A stretch of DNA of 64,000 bases, taken from contig CAVXFL010000015.1 in NCBI GenBank assembly GCA_963761015.1, positions 62,001 to 126,000 on the forward strand. The letters run 5' to 3'. The notes under the pieces are model-generated. The model made no database searches, had not been told where the DNA came from, and saw nothing but the letters and a program-made list of their open reading frames with translations. This document shows positions 45,671-54,692 of the stretch, in pieces. Each line of letters starts with the position of its first letter. The stretch's first letter is position 1. The stretch is from CAVXFL01 sp963761015 (GTDB taxonomy: Bacteria; Pseudomonadota; Alphaproteobacteria; Acetobacterales; Acetobacteraceae). The translations under genes were made by a program, and so were the position numbers.

Positions 45671-47319
45671 CAGACCGTGTGAAAACTGAATCGCAACGGA
45701 TTCCGACTCGGCGGTGCGGCCGCTAGAATCGGGGCATGACGCACATCGTGGGCCACGACCGATCGCAAACGCTGCTCCTGCCGGAATCGCTGGACGACTA
45801 TGTCGGGCCGGAGAACCCGGTGCGGTTTATCGAGTCTTTTGTCGACGGGCTTGATCTCGCAGCCGCGGGTTTCGGTCGCGTTCTGCCCAAAGAAACCGGG
45901 CGGCCCGGCTACGCGCCCGCTGATCTGCTGAAGCTGTACGTTTACGGCTACCTGAACCGGATCCGGTCCAGCCGGCGACTGGAAGCCGAAACCCACCGCA
46001 ACATCGAGGTGATCTGGCTGCTGCGGCACCTGAAGCCCGACTTCAAGACTATCGCCGATTTCCGCCGCGACAACCGCAGCGCCTTCCGTCCGGTGTTTCG
46101 ACAATTCGTCCTGTTATGCCGGCAGTTGGACCTGTTCGGCCGCGAGCTGCTGGCGGTGGATGGCACGCGGATCAAGGCCGTGAACAACAAGGACCGCAAT
46201 TTCACGCGCGCCTCGCTCGCCGAGTTCATCAGGCTGGCTGATGCAAAGCTCGACGACTACCTTCAGCGGCTCGACACGAGCGATGCCGCCGAGCAAACCG
46301 CCGGCGGTTCGCGGGTGAAGAACCTGGCGGCGAAGATCGCCGCGGTCCGCGAGCGCCGCACACGATGCCAGGAAATGCTGGCGGAACTCGACCGCACGGG
46401 CGAGGATCAGATCTCGCTCACCGACCCCGACAGCCGCGCCATGGCGGCGCACACGCATGTTGCGGTCGGCTACAATGTGCAGGTCGCGGTAGACACCAAG
46501 CACAAGCTGATCGTCGAGCAGCAGGTCACCAACCAGGTTCTCGATATGGGCCTGCTGACCGAGACGGCGGAGCCGGCAAAGGAAATTCTCGGCGTGGAAC
46601 AAATCGCGGTCGTCGCCGATCGAGGGTATTTCAAGATCGAGGATATCGAAGCCTGCGAGAAAGCCGGGATGGAGCCGTATGTGCCCAGGCCGCAACGAGG
46701 TCCATCGGTCAGGGCGGGCCTGTTCCGCAAGGACGAGTTCGCATACGACCCTGAAACCGACACTGTCATCTGCCCGGGTGGCCAGCGACTGCAGCCCTAT
46801 TCCTCATCGCTGCTGCGCGGGCTCAAGAAGATCAACTATGTCAACAAGCAGGCGTGCCGCGATTGCCCGCTCCGCTCGCGATGCACGAACAACAGCTTTC
46901 GATCCCTCTCCCGCATGGAAAACGAGGCCGTGCTGGATCGAATGCAAGCCCGGCTCGCGCTGCGCCCGCAGGTTCTCGCGCAACGCCGCGAGGCGGTCGA
47001 GCATCCGTTCGGCTCGATCAAACAATGGATGAACCAGGGCGCTTTCCTGATGCGTGGACTGGAAAAGGTACGCGGCGAGTTCAGCTTGACGGCGCTCGCC
47101 TATAATCTCAGGCGGGTGCTCAACATCGTCGCTTTTCCCGAGCTGATGGCGGAGGTGCGGGGTTGAAGACCCGCACCGCCCCACGTCTTCGCCTCAGACC
47201 ATGTGGGGTTTGAGGATTACCGACCTAGGCGGTCCACCCGATTGGGATTCTGGTGGCTTCATCAGACCGACCCCGACCGCCGCCGCACGAGATCGGCGAA
47301 CGGGTTCCCACACGGTCTG
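45671..47319 (+). mobile_element. IS1182-type insertion sequence
   Basis: A 1649 bp element. The left end CAGACCGTGTGAAAAC and the right end (reversed) CAGACCGTGTGGGAAC differ at two positions. It is flanked by TAAG on both sides (45667-45670, 47320-47323), a 4 bp target duplication. It carries one complete transposase gene. Confidence 0.9.
45736..47166 (+). CDS. IS1182-family transposase
   Basis: A 476-residue DDE transposase. The N-terminal domain (YGYLNRIRSSRRLEAETHRN) is followed by catalytic residues in LLAVDGTRIKAVNNKD (D), VVADRGYFKIEDIEACEK (D) and the late EHPFGSIKQWM (E). A cysteine cluster (CRDCPLRSRC) between them is a family trait. No internal lesion is seen. Confidence 0.9.
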   Translation: MTHIVGHDRSQTLLLPESLDDYVGPENPVRFIESFVDGLDLAAAGFGRVLPKETGRPGYAPADLLKLYVYGYLNRIRSSRRLEAETHRNIEVIWLLRHLKPDFKTIADFRRDNRSAFRPVFRQFVLLCRQLDLFGRELLAVDGTRIKAVNNKDRNFTRASLAEFIRLADAKLDDYLQRLDTSDAAEQTAGGSRVKNLAAKIAAVRERRTRCQEMLAELDRTGEDQISLTDPDSRAMAAHTHVAVGYNVQVAVDTKHKLIVEQQVTNQVLDMGLLTETAEPAKEILGVEQIAVVADRGYFKIEDIEACEKAGMEPYVPRPQRGPSVRAGLFRKDEFAYDPETDTVICPGGQRLQPYSSSLLRGLKKINYVNKQACRDCPLRSRCTNNSFRSLSRMENEAVLDRMQARLALRPQVLAQRREAVEHPFGSIKQWMNQGAFLMRGLEKVRGEFSLTALAYNLRRVLNIVAFPELMAEVRG

Positions 47320-47328
47320 TAAGAATTA

Positions 47329-47372
47329 TGAACCAAACTAGCGCATTGAGGAAAAATAGCTTTTTTGGTTCA
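47329..47372. promoter_or_regulatory. Inverted repeat upstream of the serine recombinase
   Basis: TGAACCAAA (47329-47337) and TTTGGTTCA (47364-47372) form a perfect 9 bp inverted repeat with 26 bp between, ending 24 bp before the recombinase ATG. Size and place fit a res subsite or an autoregulatory operator. Confidence 0.5.
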
Positions 47373-47396
47373 CAATTCCGATTCATGATCGGGCCC

Positions 47397-47951
47397 ATGA
47401 AATACGGCTATGCGCGGGTATCACCGGGCGGCAAGAGCGAGAGCGTTGACGCACAGGCGCGGCAACTGACCAGGGCCGGATGCAAGAAGGTATTCCGCGA
47501 CGTGCATATGAGCGGGGCCAAGACCGACCGGGCGCAGCTTCGCCGTGTGATCGAGGCGCTTGAACCGGGCGACGTGCTGATGGTGACGCGGCTCGACCGG
47601 CTGGCGCGATCCACCCGCGACCTGTTGAACACCCTCGCCGCCATCGCGGACAGGAAGGCCGGATTCCGGTCGCTAGGCGACGCATGGGCCGACACCACGA
47701 CATCGCACGGGCGGCTGATGCTGACCGTGCTAGGCGGGCTTGCGGAGTTCGAGCGCGACCTTATCCGGGCGCGGACAGCGGAAGGCCGCGAACGGGCGGC
47801 GCGCGGCGTAAAGCTTGGACGCCGACCGAAGCTTACCGAGCATCAGCAGCGCGAGGCGATCCGGCGGCGCGAGAGTGGCAAGGAAACACTTGCCGACATC
47901 ACTCGCAGCTACAATGTCAGCCACAGCACAATTTCGCGGCTCGGGGCATGA
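47397..47951 (+). CDS. Serine recombinase (resolvase/invertase family)
   Basis: A 184-residue small serine recombinase. The nucleophilic serine is S9 (GYARVSPGGKS). Arginines of the active site are in VTRLDRLARSTRDLL, and the E-helix start is in GGLAEFERDLIRARTAEG. The C-terminal helix-turn-helix (ETLADITRSYNVSHSTISRL) binds DNA. It starts 77 bp after the IS1182-type element. Its stop overlaps the next gene (ATGA), so the unknown gene downstream is co-translated. Confidence 0.88.
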   Translation: MKYGYARVSPGGKSESVDAQARQLTRAGCKKVFRDVHMSGAKTDRAQLRRVIEALEPGDVLMVTRLDRLARSTRDLLNTLAAIADRKAGFRSLGDAWADTTTSHGRLMLTVLGGLAEFERDLIRARTAEGRERAARGVKLGRRPKLTEHQQREAIRRRESGKETLADITRSYNVSHSTISRLGA

Positions 47952-48472
47952 GCTGGTTTGGTCGAGACTCACAAAAAATTTTGGACTTATTGATATACCG
48001 ATGTGGGAAAAAGCAATATCTGGAAGAGCAGGAAAGGGATGAGCGCGAATATCTTCGGCAAGCCGGGTTAGAGCCTTGTTCGGAGGCGCGAGAGGTAATC
48101 GCTATAAAGCAATACTGGTTTGAAAAGCACGGTGGCCCTTGGGAATTCAATGAGGCAGTTGGCTTAATCTCGATATTTGCCGCACCCCATTTAGTAGCGG
48201 GGCTGCTTTATTTCTGGCGCGGAAGAATTGTCAAGCGCATGAAGCGAAAAAGGATATTTGTTTGGGGCAAGCTATTTGACGTTTGCGTGCACCCCGAGGA
48301 GAACACAGAAACAATATACCAGAACGTGCGTCAGGAACTTAATCACAGTATATCCAATTCCGCTTCGCTGCGCCGTCGAGTGATCGATTTCGAACCACTG
48401 GAGAATCTTGGCCCATATATCGACTGGAGGGCGATCACGCGGCCTTTGCGCCGGAAGTCACATAGTCAGTGA
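47948..48472 (+). CDS. Hypothetical protein coupled to the recombinase
   Basis: A 174-residue protein unlike anything I recognise. The N-terminal half is charged and coil-like (KKQYLEEQERDEREYLRQAG). A moderately hydrophobic segment (AVGLISIFAAPHLVAGLLYF) could be a single membrane pass, followed by a basic patch (RGRIVKRMKRKRIFVW). Base composition is clearly more AT-rich than the flanking genes, suggesting recent arrival with the recombinase. Confidence 0.6.
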   Translation: MSWFGRDSQKILDLLIYRCGKKQYLEEQERDEREYLRQAGLEPCSEAREVIAIKQYWFEKHGGPWEFNEAVGLISIFAAPHLVAGLLYFWRGRIVKRMKRKRIFVWGKLFDVCVHPEENTETIYQNVRQELNHSISNSASLRRRVIDFEPLENLGPYIDWRAITRPLRRKSHSQ

Positions 48473-48510
48473 CCGGCGGATCGACTTCCCATAAAAGCGG
48501 CTTTGTCAAC

Positions 48511-48523
48511 TTTCCATATAGGA
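48511..48523. repeat. 13 bp direct repeat, left copy
   Basis: TTTCCATATAGGA, repeated exactly at 54550-54562. The pair brackets the ISNCY tandem, the decayed integrase and the acyltransferase-like gene; possible old attachment site. Confidence 0.5.
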
Positions 48524-48541
48524 CATTCTGCGGCGCTGACA

Positions 48542-50215
48542 TGTAAGCCCCCATTAGAAATGTCACTCGCGTCCCCGATAGAAATGTCACCGGGACATGC
48601 TGCCGGTCGGGCGTTCGGAGTGGCGTGCGATGGCGGTGGTTCAGATGAGCGATCGGGAACTGACCCGACTGCGGGTGATGGTCGATCTCGTGGACAAGCG
48701 AATCACGGCCGATGCCGCGGCGACATTGATGCGCCTCGGCCGTCGTCAGGTCTTCCGGCTACGGCGCGCTTTTGAATTTGACGGGCCTTCGGCGCTGGCG
48801 TCGCGCAAGCGCGGTCGTCCAGGCAATCGTCAACACGGCGAGACGTTCCGGCGCACGGTGTTGGCGCTGGTCCGGGAGCAGTTCGTCGATTTCGGCCCCA
48901 CGCTCGCGGCGGAGAAGTTGTTGGAGCGTGATGGCTTACGCATCGGCGTCGAGACGTTGCGGCAATGGATGATGGCCGACGGTTTGTGGATCGATCGCCG
49001 CCACCGGCTGCCCTCGCCGCATCAGCCACGCCGGCGCCGCGACTGTCTGGGCGAGCTGGTGCAGATTGACGGTTCGGAACACGCCTGGTTCGAGGATCGC
49101 GGTGCGACCTGCACGTTGCTGGCCTTCGTCGATGACGCCACCAGCCGGTTGATGCAGTTGCGCTTCGTCGCCTCGGAGTCGGCGTTCGATTACTTCCGGG
49201 CGACCGGCGACTATTTGCGAACGCACGGCAAACCCGTAGCGTTCTACAGCGACCAACACAGCATCTTTCGGGTCAACAGCAAGGACGCGGCGAGCGGTGA
49301 CGGGGTCACACAGTTCGGCCGCGTGCTGAGCGAGCTGAACATCGACATCATCTGCGCGAACAGTCCGCAGGCGAAGGGCCGCGTTGAGCGCGCGTTCGGC
49401 ACATTGCAGGACCGGCTGGTGAAAGAACTGCGTCTGGCGGGCATTTCCGCGATCACGGCGGCGAACACGTGGCTCCCTGGGTTCATGGCTGATTACAACA
49501 AGCGTTTTGGCCGCGCGCCGGCGAACGCCAAGGACCTGCATCGGCCGCTGACCAAGGCCGACAACCTCGACGAGATCCTGGCTTGGCGCGAGCAACGCTC
49601 GGTCACCAACAACCTCACCCTGCACTACGATCAGATGATGATCATGCTCACGCCCGCGCCGGAGACGCTTCCGCTCAGGCGCAGGAAGGTCGAGGTGGTG
49701 AATTATCCGGACGGTCGGTTTGCGGTTCAGTTCGAGGGCGTGCCGCTGCCATTCACGGTATTCGACAAGATCCCGACCGTGCAACCCGGCGCGATCGTCG
49801 AGAACAAGCGTCTGGGCGCGGCGCTCGCGCTGGTCAAGGAGCAACAGGAACAATACGCCCCGCATCGACGCCGGTATCATCCGGCGCGTCAGCGGCCGCC
49901 GAACAATCTCGAGGCGCCGGGAATGCCGACGAAGGGGCGTCCGTCACGCGCGGCTCTCATCGCCGCTGAATGATGGCCGGGCGCACGGCCCTGGCAGAAT
50001 GCTGACCGGCCGGACGGGCCTCAAGGGCCGCGCTGGGCGCGCCGGCAAGCCGGTTTCAGCCCTTGACCCCCGCCCGCCCGGCCAGCGAAGGGCACTGGTG
50101 CCGTTGCGCGGCGGGCTGTGTCCGCCGAACCAGGGCGTCATTTCAACTCTGCACGGCCGCCCGGAGTGACATTTCTAACGGGGAGAAAAAGTGTCTTTTC
50201 AAACGGGGAGCGACA
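48542..50215 (+). mobile_element. ISNCY-family element, copy 1
   Basis: A 1674 bp element bounded by imperfect terminal repeats of about 25 bp (17 matches): left TGTAAGCCCCCATTAGAAAT, right (reversed) TGTCGCTCCCCGTTTGAAAA. TGACA flanks it at 48537-48541 and 50216-50220. Inside each end lie further copies of a TAGAAATGTCAC motif, likely transposase sites. Confidence 0.88.
48630..49973 (+). CDS. ISNCY-family transposase, copy 1
   Basis: A 447-residue DDE/integrase-core transposase. The helix-turn-helix lies near ITADAAATLMRLGRRQVFRL. Catalytic core: ELVQIDGSEHAWFEDRG (D), VAFYSDQHSIFRVN (D) and NSPQAKGRVERAFGTLQDRL (E). ATG 48630 is chosen; ATG 48597 and 48645 are alternatives. It is intact and differs from copy 2 by only two residues (R/Q in LVDKxITAD, F/S in RAFExDGPS). 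Confidence 0.85.
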   Translation: MAVVQMSDRELTRLRVMVDLVDKRITADAAATLMRLGRRQVFRLRRAFEFDGPSALASRKRGRPGNRQHGETFRRTVLALVREQFVDFGPTLAAEKLLERDGLRIGVETLRQWMMADGLWIDRRHRLPSPHQPRRRRDCLGELVQIDGSEHAWFEDRGATCTLLAFVDDATSRLMQLRFVASESAFDYFRATGDYLRTHGKPVAFYSDQHSIFRVNSKDAASGDGVTQFGRVLSELNIDIICANSPQAKGRVERAFGTLQDRLVKELRLAGISAITAANTWLPGFMADYNKRFGRAPANAKDLHRPLTKADNLDEILAWREQRSVTNNLTLHYDQMMIMLTPAPETLPLRRRKVEVVNYPDGRFAVQFEGVPLPFTVFDKIPTVQPGAIVENKRLGAALALVKEQQEQYAPHRRRYHPARQRPPNNLEAPGMPTKGRPSRAALIAAE

Positions 50216-50220
50216 TGACA

Positions 50221-51894
50221 TGTAAACCCCCATTAGAAGTGTCACTCGCGTCCCCGATAGAAATGTCACCGGGACATGCTGCCGGTCGGGCGTTCGGAGT
50301 GGCGTGCGATGGCGGTGGTTCAGATGAGCGATCGGGAACTGACCCGACTGCGGGTGATGGTCGATCTCGTGGACAAGCAAATCACGGCCGATGCCGCGGC
50401 GACATTGATGCGCCTCGGCCGTCGTCAGGTCTTCCGGCTACGGCGCGCTTTTGAATCTGACGGGCCTTCGGCGCTGGCGTCGCGCAAGCGCGGTCGTCCA
50501 GGCAATCGTCAACACGGCGAGACGTTCCGGCGCACGGTGTTGGCGCTGGTCCGGGAGCAGTTCGTCGATTTCGGCCCCACGCTCGCGGCGGAGAAGTTGT
50601 TGGAGCGTGATGGCTTACGCATCGGCGTCGAGACGTTGCGGCAATGGATGATGGCCGACGGTTTGTGGATCGATCGCCGCCACCGGCTGCCCTCGCCGCA
50701 TCAGCCACGCCGGCGCCGCGACTGTCTGGGCGAGCTGGTGCAGATTGACGGTTCGGAACACGCCTGGTTCGAGGATCGCGGTGCGACCTGCACGTTGCTG
50801 GCCTTCGTCGATGACGCCACCAGCCGGTTGATGCAGTTGCGCTTCGTCGCCTCGGAGTCGGCGTTCGATTACTTCCGGGCGACCGGCGACTATTTGCGAA
50901 CGCACGGCAAACCCGTAGCGTTCTACAGCGACCAACACAGCATCTTTCGGGTCAACAGCAAGGACGCGGCGAGCGGTGACGGGGTCACACAGTTCGGCCG
51001 CGTGCTGAGCGAGCTGAACATCGACATCATCTGCGCGAACAGTCCGCAGGCGAAGGGCCGCGTTGAGCGCGCGTTCGGCACATTGCAGGACCGGCTGGTG
51101 AAAGAACTGCGTCTGGCGGGCATTTCCGCGATCACGGCGGCGAACACGTGGCTCCCTGGGTTCATGGCTGATTACAACAAGCGTTTTGGCCGCGCGCCGG
51201 CGAACGCCAAGGACCTGCATCGGCCGCTGACCAAGGCCGACAACCTCGACGAGATCCTGGCTTGGCGCGAGCAACGCTCGGTCACCAACAACCTCACCCT
51301 GCACTACGATCAGATGATGATCATGCTCACGCCCGCGCCGGAGACGCTTCCGCTCAGGCGCAGGAAGGTCGAGGTGGTGAATTATCCGGACGGTCGGTTT
51401 GCGGTTCAGTTCGAGGGCGTGCCGCTGCCATTCACGGTATTCGACAAGATCCCGACCGTGCAACCCGGCGCGATCGTCGAGAACAAGCGTCTGGGCGCGG
51501 CGCTCGCGCTGGTCAAGGAGCAACAGGAACAATACGCCCCGCATCGACGCCGGTATCATCCGGCGCGTCAGCGGCCGCCGAACAATCTCGAGGCGCCGGG
51601 AATGCCGACGAAGGGGCGTCCGTCACGCGCGGCTCTCATCGCCGCTGAATGATGGCCGGGCGCACGGCCCTGGCAGAATGCTGACCGGCCGGACGGGCCT
51701 CAAGGGCCGCGCTGGGCGCGCCGGCAAGCCGGTTTCAGCCCTTGACCCCCGCCCGCCCGGCCAGCGAAGGGCACTGGTGCCGTTGCGCGGCGGGCTGTGT
51801 CCGCCGAACCAGGGCGTCATTTCAACTCTGCACGGCCGCCCGGAGTGACATTTCTAACGGGGAGAAAAAGTGTCTTTTCAAACGGGGAGCGACA
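50221..51894 (+). mobile_element. ISNCY-family element, copy 2 (tandem)
   Basis: A second 1674 bp copy in the same orientation, separated from copy 1 only by the 5 bp TGACA at 50216-50220. Four differences from copy 1 were seen (50226, 50239, 50379, 50457). Its right flank is CGACA, not TGACA. Confidence 0.88.
50309..51652 (+). CDS. ISNCY-family transposase, copy 2
   Basis: A 447-residue protein that differs from copy 1 at the two residues noted there; all catalytic residues are retained. Both genes look functional, so the tandem pair may act as a composite unit. Confidence 0.85.
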   Translation: MAVVQMSDRELTRLRVMVDLVDKQITADAAATLMRLGRRQVFRLRRAFESDGPSALASRKRGRPGNRQHGETFRRTVLALVREQFVDFGPTLAAEKLLERDGLRIGVETLRQWMMADGLWIDRRHRLPSPHQPRRRRDCLGELVQIDGSEHAWFEDRGATCTLLAFVDDATSRLMQLRFVASESAFDYFRATGDYLRTHGKPVAFYSDQHSIFRVNSKDAASGDGVTQFGRVLSELNIDIICANSPQAKGRVERAFGTLQDRLVKELRLAGISAITAANTWLPGFMADYNKRFGRAPANAKDLHRPLTKADNLDEILAWREQRSVTNNLTLHYDQMMIMLTPAPETLPLRRRKVEVVNYPDGRFAVQFEGVPLPFTVFDKIPTVQPGAIVENKRLGAALALVKEQQEQYAPHRRRYHPARQRPPNNLEAPGMPTKGRPSRAALIAAE

Positions 51895-51910
51895 CGACAC
51901 GACACGACAC
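51890..51910. repeat. CGACA pentamer array at the ISNCY right end
   Basis: Four head-to-tail CGACA units (51890-51909) plus one more C. The first unit is the element's own terminus and the next three lie outside it. The array resembles repeated 5 bp target duplications. Confidence 0.7.
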
Positions 51911-51935
51911 CCTTCAACTCAGGAAAGCCGCCCGC

Positions 51936-52160
51936 ATGTTCGACCTCGGAACCTCTCGCGATTTCTACGCCATGCTTGTCGAGGACTTCGATGACTTCAT
52001 GGCCGAGCGACATTCGGCACGTCGGGCCGTGCATTGCGCGATCACTGCCTATCAATCTGCACGATTGGGTCTGGGGTGACTGGCTTAAGGACGATAAGGC
52101 GCTCCGGCAGGCTCTAAAAATTGGCGACAAGAAAAAGGACTTCGTAAGTGGATATGTAAT
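51936..52160 (+). pseudogene. Decayed hypothetical gene next to ISNCY
   Basis: It begins MFDLGTSRDFYAMLVEDFDD with AGGAAA upstream and reads to CAITAY near 52052. It then needs one base removed to continue as NLHDWVWGDWLKDDKALRQA, after which similarity fades near DKKKDF. The HDWVWGDWL pattern is typical of a widespread uncharacterised bacterial family. Frameshifted and 3'-decayed. Confidence 0.55.
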
Positions 52161-52410
52161 AATAATAATTGCGTATGGTTCATTTACGTTCGAGGCTTGG
52201 CCACTGGGACAACAGATTTTTGCGAGAGCGCCGGTTCAGCCGGCTCGGGGCGCATGGGGATTGCCTGGCCGCGTTGCGGGATAGGTCCCGGTGTCGCCGA
52301 CGGGACTCACCCGAGCGGAATTCCGCACCGCAGCATGGGGTTCCGCCTCCCGCCCAAAATAGCGCGTGATAATCCGGTTATCACGTGCTCGCCGGCTGGT
52401 AGACTCGGGC
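52161..52410. other. Gene-free spacer
   Basis: No supported gene. Coding-like fragments are short and out of frame; probably decayed island DNA. Confidence 0.35.
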
Positions 52411-53097
52411 ATGCCCGAGTCGCTCCCGAATCTCCAGGTCACGCTCCGTTCCCGCCGGCTCCCCACGCTCGACCAGCTCGCCGCCATCCCGGAGGAAGAG
52501 GTGTGGCTGGCGAAGCAGAGGAGCCGGCAGACCCGCTATCCCGTGGTCTACATGGACCGGCCGGCAATCAATCGCGACGAAGGCGGCGCCGCCGCGTTCT
52601 CGAAAGCCCAGGCGCGGAAAATTCTCGACATGCTCGCCGGCCTGCGCCATTCTCTCCGTCGGCCTGCAAGTCGGGTTCCACCGCGCGGAAGATCACCGCT
52701 TTGAATGTCGGCGACCTTACACGAGAACCGGCGCTTCGATGCGCTACGCGTGAAACGTAAGGACGGCCGGCGCGAGGCACTGGCGATCAACCCGCAGACG
52801 GCGCAACGCATCCGCGCCTATCTAGAGCGCGCCGGCCATGGCGACCAGCCCGACGCGCCGCTGTGCGGGAACGGCAAGCCGCTCGATCCCCAGGGCCGCA
52901 TGGACCCGAGCGCGATCGATCGCCTGGTCCGGAAATACGCGAAGACGATCGGTCTCGCGCGCGGCTACTCGGCGCATTCGATGCGCCGACCTTCATCACG
53001 ACCGCGCTGGAGAACGGCGCACAGCTGGAGGACGTGCAGAAGGCTGCGGGGGCACCGCGCCCCGTCAACGACGAAGCTTTACAACCGGCGCGGCTAA
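52411..53097 (+). pseudogene. Decayed tyrosine recombinase (integrase)
   Basis: Pieces of a phage-type integrase lie in several frames: MPESLPNLQVTLRSRRLPTL (start), RPAINRDEGGAAAFSKAQAR, LQVGFHRAE-like residues around the first active-site arginine, ALRVKRKDGRREALAINPQT, GYSAHSMR (HxxR), TFITTALENGAQLEDVQKAA and GHRAPSTTKLYNRRG with the catalytic tyrosine. At least four frame changes and one internal deletion (N-terminal core-binding domain) are needed, so it is inactive. Confidence 0.75.
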
Positions 53098-53563
53098 ATC
53101 TAGAGAAAACGGCGAGTTTCTTTGCAACCTACTCACAAATCCGCTGCCCATGAGCGACGCGGCCTTTCAGTATCCACGGCGAAGAAGGACGATGTGCCGG
53201 GGAGCAGGCGTTCCCGCGAGCATGACGGCCGATATCGAGGCACAGCTCAAGCAGAACCGGGATAGCATCAAAAATATGAGATCACCCGAACCATCCTGAC
53301 CCGCATGAATGAAGGCGGCGATGCGCTCCTCATCCTGCGCCGCGAGCTAGTGAGGCGCGTTGCCGAATGCGAAGACTTTCGCTGGCGCTATGAGAACGAC
53401 GTGACGCAAGCGCGCGGTTTAATGGCGGAGGTCCGCCGCATGGGCAAAAAATCTCAGGGGGGGGGTGTAAGAAAACTGGTGACTGAGGTTCTGCCTACCA
53501 CGGGTACTAATATCCGAGATTTTCCGCAAGAACATCGATTCTCGTGTATGGGACACGTTTGCT
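53098..53563. other. Unassigned stretch with a nine-G run
   Basis: About 465 bp. A short frame from 53305 (MNEGGDALLILRRELVRRVA) looks partly protein-like but has no recognisable family. A run of nine G at 53457-53465 interrupts it. Composition is lower in GC than the core genome. Confidence 0.35.
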
Positions 53564-54538
53564 TTGAAATGTGGCGCATCGTTCCGATGTGCCTATAACG
53601 CAATCCCAGCGTGGCAGGTTGAGAGTCACTTATGCTTTCGCCTACGGTACTTCGAAATTTATAGCTTGGAGCGTCACTGTAAGATTGGCCAGTGCGCGAT
53701 CGCAATAAGTCGTAAACGGGCGGACTTCGTCGATGGGCTACAACTTCTGCCCGGTTACGGAGTTTGGTGGAAGCCAGCAATGGCCTTACTACTGGCCAAA
53801 CTCGGGTCCCGCCGCTACCGCTACGGCTCCGAATGGAGCATTGAACCTTCGCGCGAGCGAGATTTGCAAGATCTCAGTGGTGTTATCGTCGAGGTGACTG
53901 AGAATATCACAGTGCAAGCAATCGATTTTACCCGCTGGGGACGCTGGGATGAATACCTTCGGCAGATTAGCAACAATGTGCGTCGGAATGCGAAACGCGC
54001 CACACTTTCTCCAGGGCTATGTGTCAGATTACGTAGCGGGTTATCGACGCTCCTTGATACTATGGCTTTGTGTACTATCAATCGTAAGACGGCGTCCCGG
54101 AAGAAACTTAAAACGTCTCTCGGGTGGATACTGTCGCGGTTTCTTTTTCGCACGATCACGATGCACAAATACGCCATTACAGCGGTTGCAATCATTAGTG
54201 GCAGTGTGGTGGCCACCTTCTCCGGCATTGAGTTCGGGCAGAATACCTATTATCTGACTGGTGGCTCCGAGGTGAATAATGGCGGTGCGCCTTGGTATCT
54301 GCTGCTGCTGCTGATCCGTCGTACCTATGATCGTACGCATGGAACCGGCAAGTTCCTTATGGGGACCGTTCAAAAAAGCGGCCCGGGGTGGGATGGCCTT
54401 GCGCGGTCCCGGAAGCAGTGTCGGGTCACCGACTTTCCGACTAGCATAGTGACATTCACCTATTGCGCAGCGAGCGACGAAGCGCCCAGTGGAATGCAGC
54501 AACCCCGTGATCAACCGCTCCGGCAGCAATATCGTTGA
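53564..54538 (+). CDS. Putative acyltransferase-like protein (GNAT/FemAB type)
   Basis: Up to 324 residues; the true start is unclear and may be downstream or in a damaged 5' region. The central part WDEYLRQISNNVRRNAKRAT resembles the substrate-binding stretch of FemAB/GNAT-like transferases. The later part HKYAITAVAIISGSVVATFS and GSEVNNGGAPWYLLLLLIRR looks like the acyl-CoA or acyl-tRNA binding half, then GPGWDGLARSRKQCRVTDFP. The family join amino acids or acyl groups to wall or lipid precursors; the assignment is tentative. Codon use is AT-richer than the neighbours, indicating transfer. Confidence 0.45.
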   Translation: MKCGASFRCAYNAIPAWQVESHLCFRLRYFEIYSLERHCKIGQCAIAISRKRADFVDGLQLLPGYGVWWKPAMALLLAKLGSRRYRYGSEWSIEPSRERDLQDLSGVIVEVTENITVQAIDFTRWGRWDEYLRQISNNVRRNAKRATLSPGLCVRLRSGLSTLLDTMALCTINRKTASRKKLKTSLGWILSRFLFRTITMHKYAITAVAIISGSVVATFSGIEFGQNTYYLTGGSEVNNGGAPWYLLLLLIRRTYDRTHGTGKFLMGTVQKSGPGWDGLARSRKQCRVTDFPTSIVTFTYCAASDEAPSGMQQPRDQPLRQQYR

Positions 54539-54549
54539 TCGAACGAGAT

Positions 54550-54562
54550 TTTCCATATAGGA
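54550..54562. repeat. 13 bp direct repeat, right copy
   Basis: TTTCCATATAGGA, identical to 48511-48523, at the edge between the island and the housekeeping block ending in parC. Confidence 0.5.
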
Positions 54563-54692
54563 TGTTACGCGACAGCGGCACGTAACGGCGCGTTTGCTTT
54601 GGGAGCGGTCATCGGAAACGGCGGCCGGTATAATCGATCCTCCCAGCGGGGGGAAAGGTCGTACAGGGCCGAGGCACGATATCCGGATTCTG

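Noticed and set aside
48537..51910. Regular repeats suggesting a CRISPR array
   Set aside because: The repeats are two whole IS copies with terminal motifs; there are no short unique spacers and no cas genes.
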